Below, in pieces: positions 1 to 7,989 of a stretch of 39,269 bases of DNA. This DNA comes from Pedobacter fastidiosus (lineage in GTDB: Bacteria; Bacteroidota; Bacteroidia; Sphingobacteriales; Sphingobacteriaceae). The stretch's first letter is position 1. Each line of letters begins with the position of its first letter. Position numbers and translations under genes: made by a program. Under the pieces are notes generated by a model that made no database searches, was not told the origin of the DNA, and saw only the letters and a list, made by a program, of their open reading frames with translations. The stretch covers positions 1 to 39,269 of the forward strand of contig NZ_JACRYL010000032.1 of assembly GCF_014306625.1 (NCBI RefSeq). The letters run 5' to 3'.

Positions 1-67
1 ACATAATGACCGGTCATGGCTATATAACCTAAAAGACTATAACAAATTATAATACCTAATTAACTTA

Positions 68-433
68 CTATTTACCTAATGATGATCCTAACCTTATTTT
101 TTCTTTAACGTTGTGTGCCATGATTGATATTTTTAATGTTACGTACTCTTGGTAGTAAATCTCTGTTTCCAGTATGTTGAAATTTGCCGTATCGGTCAAA
201 CTTAGCTTTGATTGGGTTTCTACCTCGTTTACGATCTCTGCAATACTGGTATGGTCGGCATGGACTGCCACAAGAACCCTAATAAAAAGGGTTTCGTATT
301 TCATAATAAAATGATATTGGTTTTTAAACTCGGCAAACTGCCTGTAAAAGGCATCGGGGTTGTCTGCTTTGAATTCCTCCCCGTAACCCTGCCAGTAAAT
401 TTGGTCAAGTTGGTCTATAAATGCTGCTTCCAT
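68..433 (-). CDS. Conserved hypothetical protein of mobile-element type, 121 aa
   Basis: I do not recognise a named domain. The protein is acidic and soluble, with no signal peptide or membrane segment, and is mostly predicted helix with many charged and aromatic residues (for example YWQGYGEEF near residue 14 and KNQYHFIMKYE near residue 37). It lies just downstream of, and on the same strand as, the broken gene at 494-1064, so the two were probably cotranscribed. That neighbour resembles accessory genes carried by Bacteroidota conjugative elements, and this one may belong to the same set. The frame is uninterrupted from Met to stop, unlike its neighbour. The function is unknown; the coding call rests on composition, strand consistency and context. 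Confidence 0.6.
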   Translation of the reverse strand: MEAAFIDQLDQIYWQGYGEEFKADNPDAFYRQFAEFKNQYHFIMKYETLFIRVLVAVHADHTSIAEIVNEVETQSKLSLTDTANFNILETEIYYQEYVTLKISIMAHNVKEKIRLGSSLGK

Positions 434-493
434 GTTGTTGCTGATTAGATAAAAGGAATAAATCCCCTGCCAAATAGCAGGTGCATTTAACGT

Positions 494-1064
494 TTATGCA
501 GGGATGGTTATACCTGCTTCGATCTCTTCCAAACGGTTTACACATGCTGTTTACAAACTGTACTACTGCCCGTATGATAACATGATATTTAGTAGCGAAC
601 TTCCTGCGTTTGTCGTCCTCGATGGTCAAAACGCAACTTTGAAAGTGGTTTGCTTCGGTTTCGTCAGCATCATCGATCTGCGCTACTACAAAGGTCTCCA
701 ATGTATCAATGGTATCCAACAACGTGTCACGCTGTATTTTTCTGCGGTGCTTCAGCTTTAATCTCGTGTGTGTTCGGATCTGCCTTTAGTTGTTCGGCTT
801 CCGCTTTCTGTGCTTCGGGCTTTGCCTGTTCTGCTTGCGGTTTTACCGTTTCACTCTTTACACTTCCTGTGGTTTCGGCTGTTCGGTCGGTGCGGGTTTT
901 TCCGCTTTCTTTGCTTCGGTTTGGCCTTTTGGCTTATCGTCAAACTCCCCGCTCAACGGTAAACCGTTGGTTTTAGGCGCACCATTGTTTTCTGCATTAA
1001 CGTTTACCGCTGAATTGTTTACCTTATTAGCTGTTTTTGCTGATTCGATTACTGTAGTTTTCAT
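494..1064 (-). pseudogene. Frameshifted conserved hypothetical gene of Bacteroidota mobile elements
   Basis: The coding signal is continuous but spread over several frames. The first frame starts at 1064 (MKTTVIESAKTANK) and gives a Lys/Pro/Glu-rich linker ending near PTEQPKPQ. A second frame continues with SETVKPQAEQAKPEAQKAE. A third gives HRRKIQRDTLLDTIDTLE, then QIDDADETEANHFQSCVLTI and FVNSMC. A last frame ends LEEIEAGITIPA at the stop at 494-496. I recognise this order (charged linker, RRKIQRDTLL, D-rich segment, FVNSMC, EIEAGITIP) from an uncharacterised Bacteroidota plasmid/ICE protein. At least three frame changes are needed; the first is consistent with loss of one G from a GGG run. 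It is either a decayed gene or a sequence-error casualty. The function is unknown. Confidence 0.6.
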
Positions 1065-1091
1065 GATTTTGATTTTAAATTTTTACTGATA

Positions 1092-1547
1092 ATGATTTTA
1101 ATTTCTTTGCTCAGGTGGGGCGTTTTGTCCGTGCTGTTACCCTGTGCGGTGGGTGGGCTTCTGCTGTTTGCTATTTTTGTTTTCATGGTGCTTTCTCCTT
1201 TTTTAATAGGTCAGTCGGCAGGGGCCTCCTGTCTTTTTGATAAGCACCCTCACCTAAACCAATCCCTTTGTAAGGCAAGACTTTGCCAAAAAAAATATTA
1301 CCCCGTAGCGCAGCGGAGTGGGTGGAGATTTTTTTTGAGCAAACCCGTAGGGCTCGGTCTTGACGTCAAAGGGATTGTTGAGAAATTTGCTGCTAAAAAG
1401 ATGGGTGGAATTATTGACCAGGGTTTTCAAACACCTAAGAAAACTTATAAAGTGGCAGGCAGCATGGGTGGCGGAACGGAGCGACTTATGCCAGATGCAG
1501 TGAAGCGGCCGAATGGAGGAATGAGGCGGCTGGAACTGCTGAGTTAA
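1092..1547 (+). CDS. Possible small membrane-anchored protein, doubtful
   Basis: An uninterrupted 151-codon frame begins with a strongly hydrophobic stretch (residues 3-40, LLPCAVGGLLLFAIFVF) followed by a basic, low-complexity tail with GSMGGGTERLMPD near the C-terminus. Similar translations occur in Bacteroidota conjugative-element DNA, but the tail reads like a translated non-coding region and the opposite strand is also open over 1254-1586. It starts 28 bases from the divergent broken gene at 494-1064, so the gap could hold a divergent promoter. No domain is recognised. Treat this as a placeholder for a stretch that otherwise has no gene. Confidence 0.25.
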   Translation: MILISLLRWGVLSVLLPCAVGGLLLFAIFVFMVLSPFLIGQSAGASCLFDKHPHLNQSLCKARLCQKKYYPVAQRSGWRFFLSKPVGLGLDVKGIVEKFAAKKMGGIIDQGFQTPKKTYKVAGSMGGGTERLMPDAVKRPNGGMRRLELLS

Positions 1548-1553
1548 AAATGC

Positions 1554-1587
1554 ATAAAAATGCCCTGTTAAATAATAACAAGGCATT
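1554..1587 (-). terminator. Rho-independent terminator of the quinone oxidoreductase gene
   Basis: Read on the minus strand, this is a 12-bp stem (AATGCCTTGTTA with TAACAGGGCATT, one C/A mismatch) around a short loop, followed by a T-rich run. It lies 41 bases beyond the stop of the gene at 1628-2608, as expected for its intrinsic terminator. Confidence 0.7.
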
Positions 1588-1627
1588 AACGATTTACTTA
1601 CAGATTAATAATTATAGGAACTATAAA

Positions 1628-2608
1628 TTAAGACTTTAAAATTATACTACCTGTGGTCTTCCTGCTTTCAAGGTCAGCGTGGGCAAGTGCCGCATCAGAC
1701 AAGGAATAGATTGTTGGCTCCACCTGAAGTATGCCCTCGCTTACTTTTTCAAGTACCTCGATAACGGCATCGCTCTTTTTGTTCTGGTATCCTGCGTAGT
1801 TGTTCAAAATTCCCTGTACATAGCGGACACCTCTTTCTTCCATCATGTGCCTGTCCGGTTCCGGCCAGCCTGTGGCTGCTCCGAAAGACACGATTGTACC
1901 ACCTTTTCTGACAACTTTCACAAATTGGTTGAAAGTTTCCCTGCCGATGCTATCGTATACGACATCAACCCTTTTTCCATTGGTAATAGAGGCTACCCTT
2001 TCTGACAAATCTTCGTTTTGCAGGTCTATCACGTAGTCAAGGCCGCGGCTGGCAGCCAATTGTTTTTTGCCGGGGCTACCTACAGTTCCAATTACTTTCG
2101 CACCCAATGATCTGGCCCAAGCACTCAATAACGACCCCACACCCCCGGTTGCTGCCTGTACTAACACAAAGTCTCCAGCCTTAACCTGGTAACTTTCTTT
2201 GATCAACATATGAGCGGTAAGCCCTTTGATCATCGTGGCCGCTGCCTGATCGAAACTAATATCATCGAATAGCTTGAAAATATCTTCCGAATTAATGATC
2301 TTGAATTCCGTATATGCACCCGAAGTGCCGTAATAGGCAACACGATCACCTATCGCAAAGTCTGTCACACCGGTGCCAATGGCCTCAATAACACCGGCTG
2401 CCTCAAGGCCGAGCGTTGCTGGATAAGCATCCATCGAAAACCTGCCATCCCTGAACATGATGTCCAGAAAATTGAGACCGATAGCTTTTTGGTTGATTAA
2501 TACTTCGTTTACTTTTACATCAGGAAGATCGACTGTTTCGTACTTCAGTACTTCCGGTGGCCCTGGTTTTTCTATACGGACAATACCGGTTGATTTTTGA
2601 TGATTCAT
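1628..2608 (-). CDS. NADPH:quinone oxidoreductase, zinc-free MDR family
   Basis: At 326 aa this is the usual length for a zinc-independent medium-chain dehydrogenase/reductase of the QOR type. These enzymes reduce quinones, or related enones, in the cytoplasm with NADPH. The N-terminal GroES-like half shows GLNFLDIMFRDG at residues 44-55, a QOR signature. The Rossmann half has the nucleotide loop AATGGVG at 152-158. The Cys/His zinc ligands of alcohol dehydrogenases are absent. The gene is divergent from the HxlR regulator at 2720; the 111-base gap carries a -7 box for each gene with an inverted repeat between them, so HxlR control is likely. Family assignment is firm; the substrate is inferred. 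Confidence 0.9.
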   Translation of the reverse strand: MNHQKSTGIVRIEKPGPPEVLKYETVDLPDVKVNEVLINQKAIGLNFLDIMFRDGRFSMDAYPATLGLEAAGVIEAIGTGVTDFAIGDRVAYYGTSGAYTEFKIINSEDIFKLFDDISFDQAAATMIKGLTAHMLIKESYQVKAGDFVLVQAATGGVGSLLSAWARSLGAKVIGTVGSPGKKQLAASRGLDYVIDLQNEDLSERVASITNGKRVDVVYDSIGRETFNQFVKVVRKGGTIVSFGAATGWPEPDRHMMEERGVRYVQGILNNYAGYQNKKSDAVIEVLEKVSEGILQVEPTIYSLSDAALAHADLESRKTTGSIILKS

Positions 2609-2637
2609 TTGTACAATTTATTTTGTTTAACACGGCA

Positions 2638-2645
2638 CAAAAATA
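2638..2645 (-). promoter_or_regulatory. -7 promoter box of the quinone oxidoreductase
   Basis: The minus strand reads TATTTTTG, an exact match to the Bacteroidota -7 consensus TAnnTTTG, 29 bases before the start codon at 2608. No clear -33 element was seen. Confidence 0.5.
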
Positions 2646-2671
2646 GTTTAGCTTCATTGTAAAATTGAGTG

Positions 2672-2689
2672 ACTTCCCTAATGGGAACC
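2672..2689. promoter_or_regulatory. Putative HxlR operator, inverted repeat between divergent genes
   Basis: ACTTCCCTAATGGGAACC contains the inverted repeat TTCCC-TAAT-GGGAA (2674-2687), midway between the two divergent -7 boxes. The other HxlR intergenic region (15802-15819, minus strand) carries ACTTACCTAAAGGAAAGC at the equivalent place, matching at 14 of 18 positions. A further GGGAAGTGCC at 2701-2710 also recurs there as GGGAAAGTGCC. Binding by HxlR is inferred from this conservation and placement. Confidence 0.55.
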
Positions 2690-2710
2690 ACTATCTTAAA
2701 GGGAAGTGCC

Positions 2711-2718
2711 TATTTTTG
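2711..2718 (+). promoter_or_regulatory. -7 promoter box of HxlR regulator, abutting its start codon
   Basis: TATTTTTG matches TAnnTTTG and ends one base before ATG 2720 and four bases before ATG 2723. Transcription would begin at or inside the first codons, so the second ATG on a leaderless mRNA is plausible. Confidence 0.55.
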
Positions 2719-2719
2719 C

Positions 2720-3112
2720 ATGATGGGACATAAATTAACAGAAGACCCTTCGGATTCGGACTGCGTACGCCATTTTAAGGCCATACTTGACACGCAGTAT
2801 ATTTTGAACGGGAAATGGAAAGTGATCATCATTGCGATGTTGGCACAAGGTAAGCGCCGTTACCTGGAACTTCAGCGGATGCTTGAAGGTATCGGATCTA
2901 AGATGCTTTCTAAGGAGCTGCAACATCTTGAAATTAACGGGATAGTATTGCGTACTGTTGTTCGCACTAAACCTGTTTCGGTTGAGTATGAACTTACCGC
3001 CTATGGAAAAACGTTGAAGCCTTTAACTGATGAAATGGCAAGATGGGGTCTCGCACACAAAAACCACTTACAGCACGAAGTAAAAGGTGTTGATAACAAA
3101 TATAAATATTAG
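2720..3112 (+). CDS. HxlR/MarR-like winged-helix regulator
   Basis: 130 aa. It carries the HxlR domain: ILNGKWKVIII at about residues 29-39, RRYLELQRMLEGI, the recognition region SKMLSKELQHLE, and the wing YELTAYGKTLKPL. HxlR proteins are small dimeric DNA-binding repressors or activators. Cys15, just ahead of the domain, corresponds to the redox-sensing N-terminal Cys of YodB, HypR and QorR, which respond to quinones and electrophiles. An upstream Met at 2669 is in frame but lies before the -7 box, so 2720 or 2723 is preferred. The gene diverges from the quinone oxidoreductase at 1628-2608 and probably controls it and itself. It resembles the frameshifted HxlR gene at 15408-15769. Confidence 0.88.
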   Translation: MMGHKLTEDPSDSDCVRHFKAILDTQYILNGKWKVIIIAMLAQGKRRYLELQRMLEGIGSKMLSKELQHLEINGIVLRTVVRTKPVSVEYELTAYGKTLKPLTDEMARWGLAHKNHLQHEVKGVDNKYKY

Positions 3113-3212
3113 CGCCCGAATCGTGGGTCATTATTTAAACTAAGATTAATAAATATAAACAGTGCGGTTACTTCGCGACCAGACTGTCGTAAATAAATCT
3201 GATCTATGTAAT

Positions 3213-3612
3213 TTACTTGCTGATAAAAAGCTCCCTATCAACACAATGAGGGTCATCCGGTTTAAAATAGGATTTAGCCCAATTATGATCGGTATATAAA
3301 TTATAGGCTTTTAATTTTGTCTTTGAAGTTTTTTTCAGGTCAACCACTCCGTCTTTACCAGGCGCAGGAAATCTGTTGCGGATCTGAAAATGGTCAACCA
3401 GCGCTAATGCCTCCAGTGCGAAACTGTTGCGATATCCCGATCTCGGATCTCGATAAGATTATCCGTTTTCCATTTCTCCACCCTGGGCCAGATTGCTCGA
3501 TCCATGCCAAACGACAGCTTGCGGTGTGTTGAAACCGCATACAATAAACTTGTGATGCACCTGGTGGCCGATATCTATGCTTCGTTCCTCCTCGAAGGGC
3601 GGCGGTAACAGG
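3213..3612 (-). pseudogene. Phospholipase D-like protein, C-terminal relic
   Basis: The minus strand shows VHHKFIVCGFN, then AVVWHGSSNLAQGG, then, after frame changes, NLIEIRDRDIATV and ALEALALVDHF, ending HCVDRELFISK at the stop at 3213-3215. The H-x-K and GSSN/GG elements are those of an HKD (phospholipase D) active site as found in Bacteroidota PLD-like domain proteins. Two frame changes are needed: one near GGEMENG/DNLIEI and one by loss of a T at ATV/FALEAL. The N-terminal half, including the first HKD motif, is missing. The relic is joined directly to the TraJ relic upstream, so a deletion probably fused two formerly separate genes. Confidence 0.65.
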
Positions 3613-3649
3613 GTTTTGCCAGGAAGGCCGGTAACTCTTACACCTCACA

Positions 3650-4055
3650 ATGGTATTCACCCGTTGCAGAATGGTATTGCCGCCCCCGGCATGTACCACG
3701 TAGTTTGCTAAGTTCGGTACCGAGAAGTAACCAACAATTCCGATCACCATAAGTAGGCCAGCCACACGGTGAGCGTGTGCTGAAAACCATCGAACACGGA
3801 AAAGCCAAAGACCAGCGGGCCGAGTATCGCCATTACGATCAGAAAGAAAGTACGAATGGTATTGATACACAGGGTCGCGGAAGCATAAAGCACTTCCAGC
3901 ACTTGGCTTAGCCATTGCTTGATGCTGTTACGAAAGTTATAGCTCTGCTTTTCTGCCCAGAATTTCGCTGCCCACCAGTAAGCACCTTTCGAAAGTGCTT
4001 TGAACTTTGGTTCATACTTTATTAATTGTTTGAAAACTCCTTTAAATACCTTTGG
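3650..4055 (-). pseudogene. traJ: Conjugative transposon TraJ relic with internal deletion
   Basis: The minus-strand frame from 4055 reads KQLIKYEPKFKALSKGAYWW, then QVLEVLYASATLCINTIRTF, FLIVMAILGPLVFGFSVFD and GFQHTLTVWLA. It then jumps to LLMVIGIVGYFSVPNLANYV and VHAGGGNTILQRVN. The segments DTIRTFFLIV-x-ILGP, DGFQHTLT-W and IGIVGYFTVP--A are hallmarks of TraJ, the multi-spanning inner-membrane mating-pore protein of CTnDOT-like elements. The stretch normally between TVWLA and the last membrane helix (roughly 60-70 residues) is gone, along with the N-terminus. No other complete transfer gene is present, so this is a remnant of an excised or decayed conjugative element. Confidence 0.7.
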
Positions 4056-4289
4056 TTAAGGCACGCTTTTCTGTGCGGTCTGTGCTTCGCTTTCCGGCGG
4101 GTTCAGCGGAATAAACGAACGCAAAAGCTGCCGGATTTATAACGTGGCTCCTGCCGGACACGCTTGATCTTGTCATGGGGTGTCCCATTGAAATTAAGCC
4201 CTTTCAGATCGGGTATTTTTCTGTTATTGTTCATGGTCGTACAATTGAATTTTAATGCTTCAAAATTGCCGAACACGGAAAATTTTAAA

Positions 4290-4303
4290 ATCCCATATGG
4301 GAT
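4290..4303. repeat. Perfect palindrome, first copy
   Basis: ATCCCATATGGGAT is a perfect 14-bp palindrome. The same 12-bp core recurs at 4368-4379, 77 bases downstream. Both precede the small gene at 4429, so they are candidate operator half-pairs for a dimeric regulator. Confidence 0.55.
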
Positions 4304-4367
4304 ATATTATTTTAAGATCGAGGCTTATACTATGCTAAACCCCTTTTTTTTGTCCGTTCTTTTATTT

Positions 4368-4379
4368 TCCCATATGGGA
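4368..4379. repeat. Perfect palindrome, second copy
   Basis: TCCCATATGGGA repeats the core of the palindrome at 4290-4303. It ends 49 bases before the start codon at 4429. Exact duplication of a palindromic core in an AT-rich leader suggests a regulatory site. Confidence 0.55.
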
Positions 4380-4428
4380 TTTTATCTTTTTTATTTCAGG
4401 GAATATTGCAACCGAAAGGAGAAAATAT

Positions 4429-4638
4429 ATGACCAATCCAGATTTGCAAATTCTGATTGACAACGGCATTCCAACGGCAGGACAGACCGAAAAGTTCACG
4501 GATTATACACTGTTGGAAAGCATAGAAAATGCTAAAAAAAGTGAAGAAAATATTAGTAAAAGTGAGGATATTTCACTAACTTTAATAGCAAAGATCGTTG
4601 TAGAAATTATTATAAAAGAGGAATTATGGATGCTTTAG
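4429..4638 (+). CDS. Small hypothetical protein, 69 aa
   Basis: The start codon follows a purine-rich AAAGGAG seven bases upstream, a strong ribosome-binding site by Bacteroidota standards. The protein is acidic and helical (LLESIENAKKSEENISKSED) with a hydrophobic C-terminal stretch LIAKIVVEIIIKEE. I recognise no domain. Its leader carries the twin CCCATATGGG palindromes, and it lies beside the TraJ relic, so it may be an accessory or regulatory gene of the same mobile element. It could also be a truncated N-terminal piece of a larger protein, since coding-like sequence stops abruptly at the end. The 300 bases downstream hold nothing I can identify. Confidence 0.4.
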   Translation: MTNPDLQILIDNGIPTAGQTEKFTDYTLLESIENAKKSEENISKSEDISLTLIAKIVVEIIIKEELWML

Positions 4639-4971
4639 GTTCTTAATATATAGGAAGCCGTGATACTCATCGTGACTTTGTCATACATCCAATTCTTTTG
4701 CAGGCCAAGGTCAAAGCTTGAAAAACCACTAAACCAGGAAGTAAATCGCGTGACACTTTACCGGACATTGGTTATCTTCGAGGAAAAAAATGAATTTTGC
4801 ACAAGATAATGAAAGCCTATTGCTGATTCTAAAGGCCCGTTTTTCACTAATTTCTGTTCATAATATTATGTTTTAAATGTGAGATACAAAGATGAGCAAT
4901 TGAGTTTTTCTTGGCAATACCCTAATTTCGTAATATTGTAGTCAAAATGAGGTTGTTAATTAAATGAAACC

Positions 4972-5871
4972 TTAAACTGGAAATACAATCCCAGTTATTT
5001 CTTGCGCTACTTTCCAAAGTTTTTTTGCAACTGTTTCGTCCATTGCATTTTCTTGCATATCAGCCAAAATCGGATAACCTCTTAATCCACTATCATCTGG
5101 CTCATACATATTCCCTCCAATTGCATCTTTAGAAACAGCCGCATACAGAGAAGACAAAGCTCCTTGCCAAGGTTCCATAAATGCACCAAGCCGTTCCTTA
5201 CCAATGGCAATTTCTTCGTTACTTAGATGTCGTGTTAGTTCGGTATTATTTGCTCCAGGTTGTGCTGCTATTGACAATACTTGTTGTCCTTTGATTTTTA
5301 TCCTTCGGTTTAACTCAATTGAAAATATCAAATTTGCCAATTTGCTTTGCCTGTATTCACGCAAAGCATTATAATCTTTTTCTGATTTTAAATTATCAAA
5401 ATCAATTGTAGAGTTTTGATAGCCGTTACTGCTCAATGTAATTATCCGTGAACTATGGGTTGCCTGAAGCAGTGAATATAAATATCCCGTTAGTGCAAAG
5501 TGTCCTATAAAATTTACACCAAATTGCAGTTCATACCCTTCAGTCGTTTTTGAAGCTGGAGGTGAAGCTACTCCAGCATTATTGATTAACAAGTGTAGTT
5601 CCTCGTGTTGTTCAATAAATCTTTCAGAAAATAGTCTTACGGAATTTAGACTTGCCAAGTCAAGAATACCTGCTTCCAAAGAACCTGATCCTTTCTGATT
5701 TTCCATTTTAGAAATGGCATTTTTTGCTTTCTCCTTATCCCTACAAGCAACTATTACATTTGCACCTGCCTGATACAATGCTAGTGCTGTTTCATAACCG
5801 ATACCTGTATTTCCACCTGTAACAATTACAGTTCGTCCTTTTTGATCAGGGATTTCTTTTGTCGTCCACAT
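4972..5871 (-). CDS. Short-chain dehydrogenase/reductase, retinol-dehydrogenase-like
   Basis: 299 aa, classical SDR fold. Cofactor motif TGGNTGIG is at residues 18-25, NNAG at 97-100, the catalytic Ser at 147/148 (LSSNG), and Tyr173 and Lys177 form the YRQSK active site. The rather long form with a C-terminal extension (EPWQGALSSLYAAVS) matches the retinol/WW-domain-oxidoreductase-like group common in bacteria. These enzymes oxidise or reduce alcohols and carbonyls with NAD(P); the substrate here is unknown. It is the last gene of a minus-strand operon after the AraC gene (48-base gap) and the extended reductase, so it is probably controlled by that AraC protein. Confidence 0.88.
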   Translation of the reverse strand: MWTTKEIPDQKGRTVIVTGGNTGIGYETALALYQAGANVIVACRDKEKAKNAISKMENQKGSGSLEAGILDLASLNSVRLFSERFIEQHEELHLLINNAGVASPPASKTTEGYELQFGVNFIGHFALTGYLYSLLQATHSSRIITLSSNGYQNSTIDFDNLKSEKDYNALREYRQSKLANLIFSIELNRRIKIKGQQVLSIAAQPGANNTELTRHLSNEEIAIGKERLGAFMEPWQGALSSLYAAVSKDAIGGNMYEPDDSGLRGYPILADMQENAMDETVAKKLWKVAQEITGIVFPV

Positions 5872-5919
5872 ATTACTTTGCCTTTATTTATTAGTTTAAT
5901 TACCATTGGGACGCGATTA

Positions 5920-6741
5920 TTAATTCGTTTTTTTGGTACCCCTCTTAACGGTAGTTGTTTTCTTTAGTCCAGCCAATCCGGTTGGTGTAAGCTTAAATTG
6001 TTTTTTGAAAGCATATGAAAAGTGTGACAAAGCTTCAAAACCCAGATCAAGATAAATTTCCGATGGTTTCTTCTTTTTTTTATCGATAAGAAAATAAGCT
6101 TCCTGCAAACGTTTTTGTACCAACCAGTGATTCGGTGTATCGTTAAATAGTGTTTTAAAATCTCTTTTAAATGTTGACAAACTTCGCCCAGTCAGAAAAG
6201 CAAACCTCCCTATGCTTACATTAAAATAAAAATTACGATTCATAAATTCTTCGAGATTTATTTTTTCAGGCACACCAAAATCGAAGAGAATCCCGGCAAG
6301 TTCAGGTTGATTTTTCAAAAGAATGATTAGCAATTCTTCATATTTCCCATTTTCAAATGTAATTTCATTTTTTCCTGAACTATCGGAATAAGGGTTTAAG
6401 CAAAAAATGAAGTCCGATATTAATTTGTTAGGTTTTATTTTTACAAATGTATCCGGTGACCTAAATTTTATTGTTGTTTTTTTATTCTTCTCCCACCGGG
6501 TTTTAAGAAACGCTTCATCAAAACAGAAAATTACGGGTTCGAATTCGTCTTTCCCACTTTCAATTTTATACCTGGCTAATCTGTTTTTCCGAGCAATGCA
6601 ATATTCGCCTGCTTTAAACGTGCAATTTTTATTGCCATCATAGCACTGTATTGCTCCCCTACTGACATATAAAAAAACATGATCGTGTATAAATTGTTCC
6701 GTTAGAATTTCCGCTGCATGTATTTCTTCTTTCTCAATCAT
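5920..6741 (-). CDS. AraC-family transcriptional regulator
   Basis: 273 aa. The N-terminal half (residues 1-140) is a cupin-like ligand domain with few charged clusters (AIQCYDGNKNCTFKAGEYC). The C-terminal 100 residues hold the two helix-turn-helix motifs: FAFLTGRSLSTFKRDFKTLF and YLDLGFEALSHFSYAFKKQF, the second ending in KLTPTGL, an AraC hallmark. The group resembles the ExsA/CuxR-type regulators of Bacteroidota. Its ATG overlaps the TGA of the upstream reductase (ATGA at 6738-6741), so the two are translationally coupled. A local role, regulating its own operon with the flanking reductase and SDR, is inferred. Confidence 0.9.
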   Translation of the reverse strand: MIEKEEIHAAEILTEQFIHDHVFLYVSRGAIQCYDGNKNCTFKAGEYCIARKNRLARYKIESGKDEFEPVIFCFDEAFLKTRWEKNKKTTIKFRSPDTFVKIKPNKLISDFIFCLNPYSDSSGKNEITFENGKYEELLIILLKNQPELAGILFDFGVPEKINLEEFMNRNFYFNVSIGRFAFLTGRSLSTFKRDFKTLFNDTPNHWLVQKRLQEAYFLIDKKKKKPSEIYLDLGFEALSHFSYAFKKQFKLTPTGLAGLKKTTTVKRGTKKTN

Positions 6742-7775
6742 TTTATAATTCCAAATTTAAGCATACTTTCTAATGAAGCAATAATAGCATCTTCATTATT
6801 TGCAATAGGCTTCCAACCAAGTATTTGTTTTGCTTTTGAATTGCTCACATTGCGATTTACGTTTAAAAACATGGCAGCAGTTTTTGCCTGAGAGTTAAAC
6901 AAAGAAGCTATATTAATAATCCAATCAGGCACTGACCTCTTTGAAACATTTTTAGATACATCGGGCATTATTTTTTCTAGAAATGCTGCTATTTCAGGCA
7001 TTGATATCTGCCCATCTGCTGTTGCAATAAAACGTTCTCCATTTGCTTTGGGATCAGTCATGGCGCGAATATGAAGATCAGCTACATCACGTACATCAAC
7101 AATGTTCAATGATATACCGGGTATAGCTTTCATCGAACCATCTAACATGTGTTTCAAAATATCAAAACTTCCCGAAATATGTGTACTTAATGAAGGACCA
7201 AGAATAGCCACAGGATTGATAACACTTAACTCTAAATTGCCACCTTCATTTCTGATAAAATCCCATGCGGCACGCTCTGACAATCCTTTTGATTTTTCGT
7301 ACGTAGATAGCCCTTTTAAATTCGGATCAGTCCAATCTGCTTCTGTTGTTTGTGTATTTTTATTTGTATGGCTAAAACCAACTGCGCCAAAACTTGATGT
7401 CATTACTACTCGTTTTACACCTGCATTTTTAGCCGCCTTCAATATTCTGACTATTCCTTCTACTGCCGGACGTATGGCTTCATTTTCATCTTTGGGAATG
7501 TCAAAAAACACAGGTGATGCAACACTTATTACGTATTTACATCCTTTCATTGCTTCTGCCCAGTTATCATCTTTTGTTAATTCCGCTTCAATAAAATCGA
7601 GCTTTTCGAAAGATTTGATGCCTGCAGCTTCAAGCGTGGCCAAAACTTTATTTTTGCTGCTCATTGAGCGAACCGTAGTTTTTACATTATATCCTTTTTG
7701 TAATAATTGGAGGACGATCTGCATTCCAACAAAGCCTGTCCCACCTGTCATTAAAATTGTTTCTGAATTTTCCAT
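6738..7775 (-). CDS. Extended SDR, NAD-dependent epimerase / dihydroflavonol reductase-like
   Basis: 345 aa from the chosen start. The Rossmann motif GGTGFVG is at residues 11-17, the catalytic pair is in YEKSK, and SSFGAVG supplies the Ser. This places it with aldehyde/ketone reductases of the dihydroflavonol-4-reductase/YwnB-like extended SDR group. A longer frame starts at 7814, but a near-consensus -7 box (GAATTTTG, minus strand, 7802-7809) lies inside that extension, so the Met at 7775 is preferred. It heads a three-gene operon with the overlapping AraC regulator and the classical SDR. The likely reaction is NAD(P)H-dependent reduction of a small carbonyl compound; the substrate is not known. 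Confidence 0.87.
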   Translation of the reverse strand: MENSETILMTGGTGFVGMQIVLQLLQKGYNVKTTVRSMSSKNKVLATLEAAGIKSFEKLDFIEAELTKDDNWAEAMKGCKYVISVASPVFFDIPKDENEAIRPAVEGIVRILKAAKNAGVKRVVMTSSFGAVGFSHTNKNTQTTEADWTDPNLKGLSTYEKSKGLSERAAWDFIRNEGGNLELSVINPVAILGPSLSTHISGSFDILKHMLDGSMKAIPGISLNIVDVRDVADLHIRAMTDPKANGERFIATADGQISMPEIAAFLEKIMPDVSKNVSKRSVPDWIINIASLFNSQAKTAAMFLNVNRNVSNSKAKQILGWKPIANNEDAIIASLESMLKFGIIK

Positions 7776-7942
7776 TTTTTTATCATTTAATTTATATGGT
7801 ACAAAATTCGTCATTAAAAGATTACGCTACTTTCTTAAGAAGTCCAAATTTACTTTATTTAAAGGTTCATACTATGTCATAATATCTGAAACATCCGTAA
7901 GTTAGATCATATACCAAAAGCGTTTGAAAAGACTATATCATC

Positions 7943-7976
7943 AAAAAAAGCAATACCCCATAAATGGAGGTATTGC
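7943..7976 (-). terminator. Rho-independent terminator after the degraded TonB-receptor gene
   Basis: On the minus strand, GCAATACC pairs with GGTATTGC (8 bp, with an inner CCAT/ATGG pairing), followed directly by seven Ts. It lies 13 bases past the stop of the receptor pseudogene. Confidence 0.8.
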
Positions 7977-7989
7977 CATAAAATAATTT

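Noticed and set aside
6..17. Perfect 12-bp palindrome ATGACCGGTCAT at the left edge
   Set aside because: A single copy at the window edge with no gene context visible; it may be meaningful but cannot be supported.
1254..1586. Open frame on the minus strand
   Set aside because: It overlaps the hairpin terminator and the plus-strand frame at 1092-1547, with no recognisable domain.
3394..3915. 173-codon single open frame on the minus strand
   Set aside because: It is a chance read-through: the true TraJ and PLD coding signals lie mostly in other frames and explain the region better.
7102..7905. 267-codon open frame on the plus strand
   Set aside because: It is antisense to the clear epimerase/reductase gene at 6738-7775; residue pattern is that of a shadow frame.
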